A stretch of 64,000 nucleotides of DNA from Paenibacillus amylolyticus. Its GTDB lineage: Bacteria; Bacillota; Bacilli; Paenibacillales; Paenibacillaceae. The position numbers were made by a program, and so were the translations under genes. Of the stretch, positions 7,784 to 16,844 are shown one piece after another. Every line of letters starts with the position of its first letter. The stretch's first letter is position 1. The stretch lies in NCBI RefSeq assembly GCF_003719335.1, contig NZ_RIAS01000014.1, positions 1 to 64,000 of the forward strand, given 5' to 3'. Below the pieces are notes generated by a model. That model was not told the origin of the DNA. It ran no database searches and worked only from the letters and a program-made list of their open reading frames with translations.

Positions 7784-8983
7784 ATGTCCAAACCAAAAGG
7801 CTTTGAAAAACCAACAGGTTTCCGTGACTATACACCACATGTGGTGTCCAAGCTACGTAAAATTGAAAGAAATGTACTGGAGTGCATGGAGCGCTGGGGT
7901 TATCGTCAGATCATAACTCCAACAATTGAGTATTACGACACAGTAGGGGTGGCTAGCTCTACTTCGGATCGCAAATTATTTAAATTGCTGAACAGCCGGG
8001 GAACGACACTGGTTCTGCGTTCTGATCTGACAGCTCCTATTGCGCGTGTAGTATCATCGATGCTCAAAGATGAGGCTTTGCCGCTGCGTCTGTCCTACCA
8101 TGCGAATGTATTTCGTTCCATAGAAGAGGAAGCTGGACGTGAGGCTGAGTTTTTCCAAACAGGTGTTGAACTTGTAGGGGACGATTCCCCTGAGGCGGAT
8201 GCTGAAGTGGTTGCATTAGCGATTGCCTCATTGCAGGCAGCCGGGGTGTCTTCTTTTAAAATAGCAATGGGTCACATGGGTTTTCTGAATGGACTGCTGG
8301 AAGAAGTGATTCCGGGTCAGACGGCTGAGCAGGAGCAATTGAAGGAAGGGCTTTTAGGACGTGATTATGTGGGCTACCGTCAGTCCATTGAAGCCTTGAA
8401 CCTCGAACCCAAGCAGAAACAACAGCTTGAAGCCATTTTGCGTCTGCGTGGCGGGAAAGAAATCTGCACACATGCGAGCGAACTTAGCTCAAGTGCTGAA
8501 GCGGCACAATCCATCGCACATCTGTGTGCAGTGTTTGAAGTGTTGGAGGCCTACGGTGTCTCCGAGCATGTGCTGATTGATCTGACGATGATCGGGGATT
8601 TCTCCTATTATACAGGCATGACATTTGAAGGTTACGCGGCAGAGCTGGGATCACCCGTATGCAGCGGCGGCCGATATGACAATCTGTTGCAACAGTTCGG
8701 GCGGGCTCTTCCGGCTACAGGATTTGCGTTAAAAACCAACCGGATTATTGATGGTGTTCATGGCATTACGATTGAAGAGAAGAGACCGGTACGTATTAAA
8801 TACAGCCCAGATCGTCGTGCTGAGGCATTGACCGAAGCAGCGAGATTACGGAATATGGGTCACAATGTAGTTACATCTCTTATTGCTGATGAAAAGGCAG
8901 ATACGATACCTGCAACCAGCGAAACGACTGCGGAGCAGGATGAACAGGTCATCATCTATGGATCAAAAAAGGGAGGGAACTAA
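7784..8983 (+). CDS. hisZ: ATP phosphoribosyltransferase regulatory subunit HisZ
   Basis: A 399-residue paralogue of histidyl-tRNA synthetase that lacks aminoacylation activity and pairs with short-form HisG to start histidine synthesis. The class II synthetase-like core is visible: GFRDYTP at the N-terminus, motif 2-like region LRSDLTAPIARV and FRSIEEEAGREAEFFQ, and the histidine-site-like GRYDNLLQQFG. The C-terminal anticodon-binding domain of true HisRS is reduced. It is the first gene of the operon, one base ahead of hisG, which fits the obligate HisZ-HisG partnership. Confidence 0.95.
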   Translation: MSKPKGFEKPTGFRDYTPHVVSKLRKIERNVLECMERWGYRQIITPTIEYYDTVGVASSTSDRKLFKLLNSRGTTLVLRSDLTAPIARVVSSMLKDEALPLRLSYHANVFRSIEEEAGREAEFFQTGVELVGDDSPEADAEVVALAIASLQAAGVSSFKIAMGHMGFLNGLLEEVIPGQTAEQEQLKEGLLGRDYVGYRQSIEALNLEPKQKQQLEAILRLRGGKEICTHASELSSSAEAAQSIAHLCAVFEVLEAYGVSEHVLIDLTMIGDFSYYTGMTFEGYAAELGSPVCSGGRYDNLLQQFGRALPATGFALKTNRIIDGVHGITIEEKRPVRIKYSPDRRAEALTEAARLRNMGHNVVTSLIADEKADTIPATSETTAEQDEQVIIYGSKKGGN

Positions 8984-8984
8984 G

Positions 8985-9635
8985 ATGTCGGATATTTTGA
9001 AGGTGGCCATGCCTAAAGGCCGCATCTATAAAAAGGCCTCCAAATTGTTCCGTGAGGCAGGTCTGGACATTCCAGAGGACGTGGACGATACACGCAGACT
9101 GGTGATCGAGGTGCCAGAAGCCGGGATGGAATTCATTATGGCTAAACCTGTGGATGTGCCGACATATGTAGAGTACGGCGTAGCCGATATCGGTATTGTT
9201 GGGAAAGACGTCTTGCTTGAAGAGGATCGCGATGTGTATGAACTGCTGAATCTGGGCATTGCCCAGTGCCGTATGTCAGTGATTGGGCTACCGGACTGGA
9301 AGGCAGGTATCCAGCAGCGAGTGGCGACCAAGTATCCACGAATCGCTTCCCAGTACTTCCGTGAGCAAGGGCAACAGGTTGAGGTGATTAAGCTGAATGG
9401 GTCAATTGAGCTTGCGCCTTTAATCGGACTGGCTGATCGGATCGTCGATCTGGTGGAGACCGGGCAGACGTTGCGTGAGAATGGACTTGTGGAAATGACA
9501 GAAATTCTGGATATCACCAGTCGTCTGATTGCGAATCGGGTGAGCTACCGGATGAAAAATGCACGTATTCAGGCGCTGTGTGATGCACTTCAATCGGTCA
9601 TTCCAAGTGGGAATGAGGTTTCTGCGGGAAGATAG
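8985..9635 (+). CDS. hisG: ATP phosphoribosyltransferase HisG, short form
   Basis: A 216-residue catalytic subunit joining ATP and PRPP in the first, committed step of histidine synthesis. The short form (about 210 residues, no C-terminal ACT-like domain) needs HisZ for activity. MPKGRI at the N-terminus, the VADIGIVGKDVL block and the PRPP-binding DLVETGQTLRENGL block are present. The start at 8985 follows GGGAGGG and lies one base behind the hisZ stop. An in-frame ATG inside hisZ at 8883 is not supported by family length. Confidence 0.96.
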   Translation: MSDILKVAMPKGRIYKKASKLFREAGLDIPEDVDDTRRLVIEVPEAGMEFIMAKPVDVPTYVEYGVADIGIVGKDVLLEEDRDVYELLNLGIAQCRMSVIGLPDWKAGIQQRVATKYPRIASQYFREQGQQVEVIKLNGSIELAPLIGLADRIVDLVETGQTLRENGLVEMTEILDITSRLIANRVSYRMKNARIQALCDALQSVIPSGNEVSAGR

Positions 9636-9696
9636 CGAACAGATAAGAAGTCCATTGACTATAGACAAAAAGTAGATACGTGAGGAGGTTGTACGG

Positions 9697-11001
9697 ATGA
9701 AGATTGTATCAGCACGAGACTTTGATCTGAAACGGGAAGTGGAGTATGGTACACCGGAGCAAAATGAATCGGTACGGCGAATTGTCGCAGATATTCGCCG
9801 GGAAGGTGATGCGGCCCTGCTGCGTTATACCGAGCAGCTGGACCGCACGACGCTGACGGCTGCGCAGCTGCGCGTGCCGCAGGAGGAGCTCCAGGCAGCG
9901 TATGCAGCCGTTGAGCCATCTTTTGTGACGGCGATTCGCCAAGCCGCCGTCAACATTCGTGCGTTTCATGAGAAACAGAAACGCAATTCGTGGATGGACT
10001 GGCAGCCGGATGGCAGTCTGCTCGGCCAGGTTATTCGGCCGCTGAAGCGAGTCGGCGTGTATGTCCCTGGAGGGAAAGCAGCGTATCCATCGTCGGTGCT
10101 GATGAATGTCATTCCGGCACAGGTCGCGGGCGTGCCGGAGATTGTGCTTGTTACACCGCCGGCGACAAACGGCGGTGAAGGAATTGACCCGTACATTCTC
10201 GTGGCTGCCGCGGAAGCGGGCGTGAACGAGATGTACCGGGTTGGCGGCGCACAGGCGATCGCCGCCCTCGCTTACGGCACGGAGAGCATTGCCCCGGTCG
10301 ACAAGATCTGTGGACCGGGTAATATCTACGTGGCGCTCGCGAAGCGCGAGGTATATGGGGCGGTCGATATCGACAGTATCGCCGGGCCAAGCGAGATTGT
10401 GGTGCTCGCCGATGATAAGGCGAACCCGGTGTATGTCGCCGCGGACTTGTTGTCGCAGGCGGAGCACGACGAGATGGCGTCGGCCATTCTCGTCACGAAT
10501 TCGGCCTCGCTGGCGGAAGCTGTGCAGGCCGAGGTACAGCGGCAGCTGGATGTGCTGCCGCGGCGCGATATCGCTTCTGCTTCCGTGGAGCAGCATGGCG
10601 CGATTATTGTGGTCGATTCCATCGATGAGGGAATCGATGTCGTAAACCGGCTTGCACCAGAGCATCTGGAAATCATGGTGCAAGAGCCGATGGCTTACGC
10701 TGGCCGGATCGAGAATGCTGGTGCCATCTTCCTCGGGCCGTATAGCTCCGAACCGGTGGGCGATTATTTCGCTGGACCGAATCACATTATTCCAACGAAT
10801 GGAACTGCCCGTTTCAGTTCACCCGTAGATGTGGACGATTTTATCAAAAAATCTAGCTTGATTTATTATAGTAAAGAAGCACTCTTGCAAAATGGAGCGG
10901 CTATTATCGAATTAGCCCGTCATGAGGGACTTGAAGGACACGCTCGTGCAATCGCTGTACGCTTAGAACAGGAAGGAAAGGCGGAATCGGACAATGGATA
11001 A
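9697..11001 (+). CDS. hisD: Histidinol dehydrogenase HisD
   Basis: A 434-residue zinc enzyme that oxidises histidinol to histidine in the last two steps of the pathway. Visible blocks are VPGGKAAYPSSVLMN, the VGGAQAIAALAYGTE region, the dehydrogenase signature around DSIAGPSEIVVLAD and AEHDEMASAIL, and the C-terminal APEHLEIM. The start has GAGGAGG eight bases upstream. The middle of the gene (about 9830-10650) is far richer in G+C than its own ends: two 60-base rows I counted (10201, 10501) are 70%, against 43% at 10801. This may mark recombination with a higher-GC relative. The last bases overlap hisB by eight. Confidence 0.96.
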   Translation: MKIVSARDFDLKREVEYGTPEQNESVRRIVADIRREGDAALLRYTEQLDRTTLTAAQLRVPQEELQAAYAAVEPSFVTAIRQAAVNIRAFHEKQKRNSWMDWQPDGSLLGQVIRPLKRVGVYVPGGKAAYPSSVLMNVIPAQVAGVPEIVLVTPPATNGGEGIDPYILVAAAEAGVNEMYRVGGAQAIAALAYGTESIAPVDKICGPGNIYVALAKREVYGAVDIDSIAGPSEIVVLADDKANPVYVAADLLSQAEHDEMASAILVTNSASLAEAVQAEVQRQLDVLPRRDIASASVEQHGAIIVVDSIDEGIDVVNRLAPEHLEIMVQEPMAYAGRIENAGAIFLGPYSSEPVGDYFAGPNHIIPTNGTARFSSPVDVDDFIKKSSLIYYSKEALLQNGAAIIELARHEGLEGHARAIAVRLEQEGKAESDNG

Positions 11002-11635
11002 TCAGAATAAGAGTGCAGAACAGGGTGTAGAGCTTCAAAATAAAGGTGCAGTTCGCCAAGCAGAGGTTGACCGCAAAACGAACGAAACGAATATCCAGCT
11101 GTCATTCAACGTAGATGGCTCAGGACAATCAAATATTGAAACGGATGTACCGTTTCTGAACCATATGCTCGATCTGTTCACAAAGCATGGACAGTTTGAT
11201 CTTAACGTACAAGCTCGCGGAGATATTGATATTGATGATCACCATACAGTTGAAGACATCGGGATTTGTCTTGGGCAGACGCTGTACCAGGCACTGGGCG
11301 ATAAACGTGGTATTAAGCGTTATGCCAGCGTGTTTGTACCGATGGACGAAGCGCTCGCTCAGGTTATCATTGATGTAAGCAACCGTCCGCACTTTGAATA
11401 CCGGGCTGAGTACCCGTCACAACAAGTAGGCAGTTTTTCTACAGAGCTGGTGCATGAATTTCTGTGGAAACTGGCGCTCGAAGCGCGGATTACACTACAT
11501 GTCATTGTGCACTATGGTCAGAATACACACCACATGATCGAAGCAGTCTTCAAAGCTCTCGGACGTGCACTGGATGAAGCAACGATGATCGATCCACGGG
11601 TAACTGGCGTGCCCTCCACGAAGGGAGTGCTGTAG
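10994..11635 (+). CDS. hisB: Imidazoleglycerol-phosphate dehydratase HisB
   Basis: A 213-residue manganese-dependent dehydratase. The two His-rich metal motifs are DDHHTVEDIGI near 80 and HNTHHMIEAVFKALGRAL-type (here QNTHHMIEAVFKALGRAL) near 175; FLNHMLDLFTKHG is also typical. It is a monofunctional, IGPD-only enzyme without a phosphatase domain. The N-terminus carries about 25 extra polar residues before the conserved core, and no later in-frame start is available. It overlaps hisD by eight bases. Confidence 0.95.
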   Translation: MDNQNKSAEQGVELQNKGAVRQAEVDRKTNETNIQLSFNVDGSGQSNIETDVPFLNHMLDLFTKHGQFDLNVQARGDIDIDDHHTVEDIGICLGQTLYQALGDKRGIKRYASVFVPMDEALAQVIIDVSNRPHFEYRAEYPSQQVGSFSTELVHEFLWKLALEARITLHVIVHYGQNTHHMIEAVFKALGRALDEATMIDPRVTGVPSTKGVL

Positions 11636-11638
11636 ACG

Positions 11639-12259
11639 ATGGCGATTGCAATTGTCGATTACGGTATGGGGAACCTGCACAGCGTCGGCAAAGCGGTCGA
11701 ACGTCTTGGCTATGAAGCGCTAGTCACGGGTGATCGAGAAGCTATTCTTGCCGCGGATGGCGTTATTCTGCCGGGGGTTGGTGCTTTTGGTGATGCGATG
11801 GTGCATTTGCGGGAGACGGGTCTGGATGTGGTCGTTAAAGAAGCGGCTGCTGGAACAAAACCGCTCCTTGGCATCTGTCTGGGAATGCAGCTGCTATTCA
11901 GCTCCAGTGAGGAGCATGGCGAGCATGAAGGACTGGACATTTTACCGGGAAAAGTAGTGCGTTTCTCACGAAGTGAACTGAAGGTTCCTCATATGGGGTG
12001 GAACCGTTTGGAATTTTTACATCCTGAAAATCCGCTCTTCGCGGGTCTGGATGCAGGGCATGTTTATTTTGTACACTCGTATCATGCACTTACCGAAAAC
12101 AAGGGTGATCTGCTCGCCGTTACGGATTACGGACATCCCGTTACAGCGATTGTAGGTAGAGGCTCGAACTTCGGCATGCAGTTCCATCCTGAGAAGAGCG
12201 GTGAACTTGGCATGAAACTGCTGGGCAATTTCCTGTCTTTGACGGAAGCATCAGTATAA
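11639..12259 (+). CDS. hisH: Imidazole glycerol phosphate synthase subunit HisH
   Basis: A 206-residue class I glutamine amidotransferase that supplies ammonia to HisF. The nucleophile lies in GICLGMQ (Cys near 80), the His-Glu pair in MQFHPEKSG near 180, and the oxyanion region in PGVGAFGDAM. It starts three bases behind hisB. Unlike the rest of the operon it is followed by a 158-base gap before hisA. Confidence 0.96.
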   Translation: MAIAIVDYGMGNLHSVGKAVERLGYEALVTGDREAILAADGVILPGVGAFGDAMVHLRETGLDVVVKEAAAGTKPLLGICLGMQLLFSSSEEHGEHEGLDILPGKVVRFSRSELKVPHMGWNRLEFLHPENPLFAGLDAGHVYFVHSYHALTENKGDLLAVTDYGHPVTAIVGRGSNFGMQFHPEKSGELGMKLLGNFLSLTEASV

Positions 12260-12417
12260 CTTCAATATAAGTCTAATTCTTATCGCTGTTATTCCAGTAA
12301 GCTGCGTGTATTGTTATATTTATCTAAAACAAAATCAGGTTTAAATATATTATTCAACTTGAAGTTACATGAAAGTTAAACCGAATCTCAATCGAATCTA
12401 CACTTAGGAGGACTTGT
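12260..12417 (+). other. AT-rich spacer inside the his operon
   Basis: 158 bases between hisH and hisA without a gene. No clear promoter or terminator is seen. The spacer ends in a good AGGAGG site for hisA. It is the only sizeable gap within an otherwise tightly packed operon. Confidence 0.4.
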
Positions 12418-13158
12418 ATGTCATCTTTTATCTTATACCCGGCAATCGATATCCGGGACGGCAAATGTGTAAGACTGGTGCAGGGAGATTATAATCAAGA
12501 GACCGTGTACAACGATGACCCGGTTCAGGTTGCGCTTAACTGGGAAAAGCAAGGCGGTACATACGTTCATCTGGTGGATCTGGATGGTGCCAAAGCAGGA
12601 CACCCGGTTAACGATGAGCTGATTGGACGCATTGCATCCGCAGTGAATGTACCTGTGCAGGTTGGCGGCGGGCTTCGTACAGTCACTGACGTTGAGCGTT
12701 TATTGGGACTGGGTGTTAGCCGATTAATTATCGGCACAGCGGCGATTGAGGATCGTGCCTTTACAGAAGAAGTATTGGGACGTTACGGAGATAAAGTAGC
12801 GATTGGTATCGATGCGCGGGGCGGATATGTTGCCACTCGTGGATGGCTTGAAACCTCTGAGGTACAGGCTGAAGTGCTCGCGAAGGAACTTGCTGCTTAT
12901 GGAGCGGAAACGTTTATCTTTACGGACATTTCCCGTGACGGTATGATGCAGGGACCGAATGTTGAGGCGATCGTTTCTCTTGCCAAAGCGAGCGGACGGA
13001 CAGTTATTGCTTCTGGCGGTGTTAGTGTAATGGATGACCTGCTTCGTTTGAGTCGTCATGCAGATGACGGTGTTGGCGGAGCCATTGTAGGTAAAGCTTT
13101 GTATACGGGCAGTATTGATCTTGCTGACGCGGTGAGTTTGGTTAACAAGAACGGATAA
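12418..13158 (+). CDS. hisA: ProFAR isomerase HisA
   Basis: A 246-residue beta/alpha-barrel isomerase converting ProFAR to PRFAR. The N-terminal catalytic Asp lies in PAIDIRDGKCVRL, the second in FTDISRDGMMQGPN near 175, and the phosphate-binding glycines in VGGGLRT and ASGGVSVMDDL. AGGAGG lies seven bases upstream. It is followed by hisF after 23 bases. Confidence 0.96.
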   Translation: MSSFILYPAIDIRDGKCVRLVQGDYNQETVYNDDPVQVALNWEKQGGTYVHLVDLDGAKAGHPVNDELIGRIASAVNVPVQVGGGLRTVTDVERLLGLGVSRLIIGTAAIEDRAFTEEVLGRYGDKVAIGIDARGGYVATRGWLETSEVQAEVLAKELAAYGAETFIFTDISRDGMMQGPNVEAIVSLAKASGRTVIASGGVSVMDDLLRLSRHADDGVGGAIVGKALYTGSIDLADAVSLVNKNG

Positions 13159-13181
13159 TCGAGTAGAGAGGAAGAAACAGT

Positions 13182-13943
13182 ATGCTGGCAAAAAGAATCA
13201 TTCCCTGTCTGGACGTGAAGGACGGCCGGGTCGTTAAAGGCGTGAACTTCGTCAATCTCCGCGATGCGGGTGATCCGGTAGAGCTGGCGGCACTGTACGA
13301 CCGCGAAGGCGCGGACGAACTCGTATTTCTCGATATCTCCGCATCGGTGGAGGGCCGTGAAACGATGGAGGAAGTCGTAAGACAGACAGCAGGCGAAATT
13401 GCCATTCCGTTTACGGTAGGTGGCGGGATCTCCAAAGTGGAGGACATGAAGCGAATTTTGCGTGCAGGTGCGGACAAAATCGCGGTTAATACAGCAGCCG
13501 TACTTAATCCACAGATCATTGCGGATGGCGCACGCCGCTTTGGCTCGCAATGTATCGTGGTGGCTATTGATGCCAAGTATAACGAGGCTTGGGGTGAGTG
13601 GGAAGTGTACACCCACGGCGGACGGAAACCATCTGGCATCAAAGCACTGGAGTGGGTTAAACAAGCCGAAGAACTGGGTGCAGGCGAAATTCTGTTAACC
13701 AGTATGGATGCAGATGGTACAAAGGACGGTTTTGATCTGAAGCTGACCGCAGCCGTTTCGGAGTCGGTGAGCATTCCTGTTATTGCATCAGGCGGTGCAG
13801 GCAAGGAATCCCACTTCTATGATGTATTCACAACAGGCAAAGCGGACGCAGGCCTGGCTGCAACCATTTTTCACTATAAAGAAATTGGCGTACCGGCATT
13901 AAAACAACAATTAAGAGAACAAGGGGTGGAAATCCGTGACTAA
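13182..13943 (+). CDS. hisF: Imidazole glycerol phosphate synthase subunit HisF
   Basis: A 253-residue cyclase barrel that uses HisH-derived ammonia to form imidazole glycerol phosphate and AICAR. The catalytic Asps lie in IPCLDVKDGRVVKG near the start and in LTSMDADGTKDGFD near 175. The phosphate-binding motifs are VGGGISKVED and ASGGAGKESH. The first 150 bases are GC-rich compared with hisA. It overlaps hisI by eight bases. Confidence 0.97.
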   Translation: MLAKRIIPCLDVKDGRVVKGVNFVNLRDAGDPVELAALYDREGADELVFLDISASVEGRETMEEVVRQTAGEIAIPFTVGGGISKVEDMKRILRAGADKIAVNTAAVLNPQIIADGARRFGSQCIVVAIDAKYNEAWGEWEVYTHGGRKPSGIKALEWVKQAEELGAGEILLTSMDADGTKDGFDLKLTAAVSESVSIPVIASGGAGKESHFYDVFTTGKADAGLAATIFHYKEIGVPALKQQLREQGVEIRD

Positions 13944-14682
13944 AGTGAGTGATGAAATCAAGGAACAGCTCTCCTTGGAGCAAGTTGTGGAGCACATCCG
14001 CTGGGATGAAGGATTGGTTCCTGCGATTGTACAGGATGTAGATACCCGTGAAGTATTAATGATGGCCTATATGAACCGTGAATCCCTCAAGTTATCACTT
14101 GAATCCGGTGAGACTTGGTTCTGGTCACGTTCGCGTCAGGAGCTATGGAATAAAGGAGCGACTTCGGGTAATGTACAGAAGATCGTTTCCTTAAAATATG
14201 ACTGTGACGGCGATACATTGCTGGTTGAAGTGAAACCGAAGGGGCCGGCATGTCATACAGGTGCAGTGACCTGTTTTCACAATGAAATTATCGGGTTGTC
14301 ATCAAATGAAACGGAACAAGATACCCAAAAAGAAACAGGAAGCGCTGCAGACTCCGGCACGATCTCTCCCTCTAACGCGGAAAGCCGATTTGAGGTTCTG
14401 GCTGAACTGGAATCCGTCATTGCTGAGCGTGAGCGCGAACGCCCAGAAGGTGCGTATACCACGTATCTGTTTGATAAAGGTGTCGATAAAATCCTGAAAA
14501 AGATCGGTGAGGAAGCTTCCGAGACGATTATTGCTGCAAAAAATAAAGACAATGACGAGCTGCGTCTTGAAGTCAGTGACCTGATGTATCACTTGCTCGT
14601 ATTGCTCCAAGAGCGAAAGTTGCCGCTGGATGACATCATGTCTGAACTGAGTCGCCGCCATGAACGGCCGCGCCGCGACTAG
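13936..14682 (+). CDS. hisIE: Bifunctional PR-AMP cyclohydrolase / PR-ATP pyrophosphatase HisIE
   Basis: A 248-residue fusion doing steps two and three of histidine synthesis. The N-terminal HisI domain (about 1-120) carries WFWSRSRQELWNKGATSGN and the metal-binding DCDGDTLL and GPACHTG blocks. A polar linker of about 40 residues follows. The C-terminal HisE domain (about 155-248) carries KIGEEASETIIAAKN and the helix with DLMYHLLVLL. It begins with GTG inside the end of hisF. The gene order HisF-HisIE is as in B. subtilis. Confidence 0.96.
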   Translation: MTKVSDEIKEQLSLEQVVEHIRWDEGLVPAIVQDVDTREVLMMAYMNRESLKLSLESGETWFWSRSRQELWNKGATSGNVQKIVSLKYDCDGDTLLVEVKPKGPACHTGAVTCFHNEIIGLSSNETEQDTQKETGSAADSGTISPSNAESRFEVLAELESVIAERERERPEGAYTTYLFDKGVDKILKKIGEEASETIIAAKNKDNDELRLEVSDLMYHLLVLLQERKLPLDDIMSELSRRHERPRRD

Positions 14683-14696
14683 GAGGCGAACACTGC

Positions 14697-15536
14697 ATGC
14701 GCATAGACTACCATACCCACCATGAACGTTGCGGACATGCTGTTGGCAAGCTTGAAGAATACGTACAGCGCGGGATAGAGATCGGTTTGTCCCAGATTGG
14801 GCTTTCCGATCATATGCCGCTATTGCATGTAGATCCCGCTCAATATTATCCGGAGATGGCTATGCCTATGGATGAACTGCCACGATATGTCGAGGAATGT
14901 TTCACTTTGAAGGAACGGTACCGCGGGCAGATTGATGTCCGTGTCGGGCTTGAAGGGGATTATATTGAAGGCTTTGAATCACAAATTCGCTCGATCATTG
15001 AACGTTATCCATGGGATTATGTGATCGGCTCTGTGCATTTCCTTGGGGAGTGGGATATTACTGATTTCCGGCAGACCCATCATTGGGAAGGCAAGGATAT
15101 TCTTGAAGTGTACCGTCAATATTATGATGCTGTAAGCAAGGCGGCGGCAACACGGATGTATGATATTATTGGACATGCGGACGTGATCAAACGTTTTGGA
15201 TATGAGCCTTCACCTGAGCAAAAGGAGGAACGCATTGCACTGGAGGATGCGGCCCTGCAAGCTATTGCAAAAAGTGGCTGTGCTATGGAACTGAATGCAT
15301 CAGGCTTGTCCAAGCCATGTGCAGAGATGTTTCCAAGCCAGAGAATGCTGACAGAAGCAATTCGTCTGGGCATTCCCCTTACATTGGGCTCGGATGCACA
15401 TGACCCACTGAAACTAGGAGATCATTTGCCTGAAGCGGAGGCACTTCTACATGAGCTCGGCTGTAAGCAAGTAGCTGTGTTTGAAGGCCGCCAGCGTTCG
15501 TTCATTCCTTTAAATGTAGACAACAGTGGAGTATAA
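14697..15536 (+). CDS. hisJ: Histidinol-phosphatase, PHP family (HisJ)
   Basis: A 279-residue PHP-fold metallophosphatase dephosphorylating histidinol phosphate. Metal ligands are visible as DYHTHHERCGHA, GLSDHMP, GLEGDYIEG, the SVHFLG block, a central GHADVIKRFG and the C-terminal LGSDAHDP. AGGAGG overlaps the end of hisIE and serves the ATG at 14697. The operon here ends with its own phosphatase; no hisC aminotransferase gene is in the window, so that step is encoded elsewhere. Confidence 0.92.
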   Translation: MRIDYHTHHERCGHAVGKLEEYVQRGIEIGLSQIGLSDHMPLLHVDPAQYYPEMAMPMDELPRYVEECFTLKERYRGQIDVRVGLEGDYIEGFESQIRSIIERYPWDYVIGSVHFLGEWDITDFRQTHHWEGKDILEVYRQYYDAVSKAAATRMYDIIGHADVIKRFGYEPSPEQKEERIALEDAALQAIAKSGCAMELNASGLSKPCAEMFPSQRMLTEAIRLGIPLTLGSDAHDPLKLGDHLPEAEALLHELGCKQVAVFEGRQRSFIPLNVDNSGV

Positions 15537-15626
15537 TAAGGGTAAAATAACCTTTTATACGAGTTGGATTTTCCAACTTAACTATACAAGGAATTATGAT
15601 CGGGGATAAACCCGCGGGAGGGCATT

Positions 15627-16574
15627 ATGCAGCATTCGTTACGTATTTTTTCCGGTTCATCTAACCCTAAGCTTGCAGAGCAGGTCTGTGACAAGCTGGG
15701 AGTACAACTGGGTAAGATTAAACTGTCCCGGTTCAAGAGCGGAGAAATATACGTTCATTACGAAGAAACAATCCGCAATTGTGATGTGTTTTTGATACAG
15801 TCTTTGTCTCATCCAATCAATGAACTGTTTGTCGAGTTGCTTGTTATGATTGATGCGGCAAAACGAGCTTCAGCGCGCACGGTAAATATTATCGTTCCGT
15901 ATTACGGTTATGCCCGTCAAGAACGGAAGTCGGCTCCACGTGAGCCCATCTCGGCCAAGATGGTTGCAGATGTATTAACGACAGCGGGAGCAAGCCGGGT
16001 GGTTACAATTGACCTGCATGCGGCTGCAATTCAGGGATTCTTCAACATTCCAGTGGATCACATGACGTCACTGGACTTAATCAGCGAATACCTGCTTAGC
16101 AAAGAGATCAAAAACCCGGTTGTGGTTTCTCCTGATGCAGGACGGGCATCGATGGCGGAGAAGCTGGCGAATCGTCTGGATTCACCTTTTGCCATTATGA
16201 TCAAGAAACGTCCAAGTCATAATGAATCGATCATCACACATGTCATTGGTGACGTTGAGGGACGAACACCGATTATTATCGAGGATCTGATCGATACGGG
16301 TACAACGATTGTGAATGTAGTGGAAGGTTTGAAGGAACGCGGTGCAGAGAATGCATATGTTTGCGCAACTCATGGCTTGTTCTCGGATGGAGCAGTAAGC
16401 AAACTAAATCATCCATCCATTACGGAGGTTGTGGTAACAGACTCCATTGCGTTGCCGGAGGATCACCCGGATTGTTTTAAAGTATTACCCGTTGCGCCAA
16501 TGCTCTCACGAGCTATCCGCATTATTGTTGATGGCGGCTCTATGGCCACACTGTTTAAGGATTCCGGTATTTGA
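15627..16574 (+). CDS. prs: Ribose-phosphate pyrophosphokinase
   Basis: A 315-residue PRPP synthetase making PRPP from ribose 5-phosphate and ATP. The ATP-binding flexible loop region is PYYGYARQERKSAPREPIS, the active-site His lies in TIDLHAAAIQGFF, and the ribose phosphate loop is IIEDLIDTGTT. PRPP is the first substrate of HisG, so its place 90 bases behind hisJ makes sense as a supply gene. In the relatives I know the housekeeping prs lies near glmU and spoVG, so this is probably a second copy. The 90-base spacer contains a GTTGGATTTTCCAAC hairpin. Confidence 0.94.
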   Translation: MQHSLRIFSGSSNPKLAEQVCDKLGVQLGKIKLSRFKSGEIYVHYEETIRNCDVFLIQSLSHPINELFVELLVMIDAAKRASARTVNIIVPYYGYARQERKSAPREPISAKMVADVLTTAGASRVVTIDLHAAAIQGFFNIPVDHMTSLDLISEYLLSKEIKNPVVVSPDAGRASMAEKLANRLDSPFAIMIKKRPSHNESIITHVIGDVEGRTPIIIEDLIDTGTTIVNVVEGLKERGAENAYVCATHGLFSDGAVSKLNHPSITEVVVTDSIALPEDHPDCFKVLPVAPMLSRAIRIIVDGGSMATLFKDSGI

Positions 16575-16711
16575 TTTTTTCGTACGATATACGGGTACAT
16601 TCAACCCAATCTTTTTTTCATGTTCCGTGTCTGAGTGCAATCTGCTCAGCGCGGTATTTTTGTTTTGGCCCCACCTATTCAATTCTGTGTTTGCTGTGTG
16701 ATCGCTTGTGA

Positions 16712-16717
16712 TATAAT
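16712..16717 (+). promoter_or_regulatory. Extended -10 promoter before the AraC regulator
   Basis: TATAAT preceded by TGA gives an extended -10 box. The -35 region (TTGCTG at 16691, 15 bases away) is poor. The 270-base gap from prs holds nothing else convincing apart from a weak CTGAG/CTCAG hairpin followed by T-rich sequence near 16630-16665. Confidence 0.5.
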
Positions 16718-16844
16718 AACTATAAATATATAGAAATGATAGCGTTTTTATTTTAGATGCATCTGGAATGAATTTGTTACGGATACTAAACAGTAGAACC
16801 ACGGCTGTAGGATACTGACATCGTGGAGTGAGGAGTGGGGTCTA

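Noticed and set aside
9709..10785. 358-codon minus-strand frame opposite hisD
   Set aside because: Produced by the high G+C of the hisD centre. The sense frame is a complete HisD.
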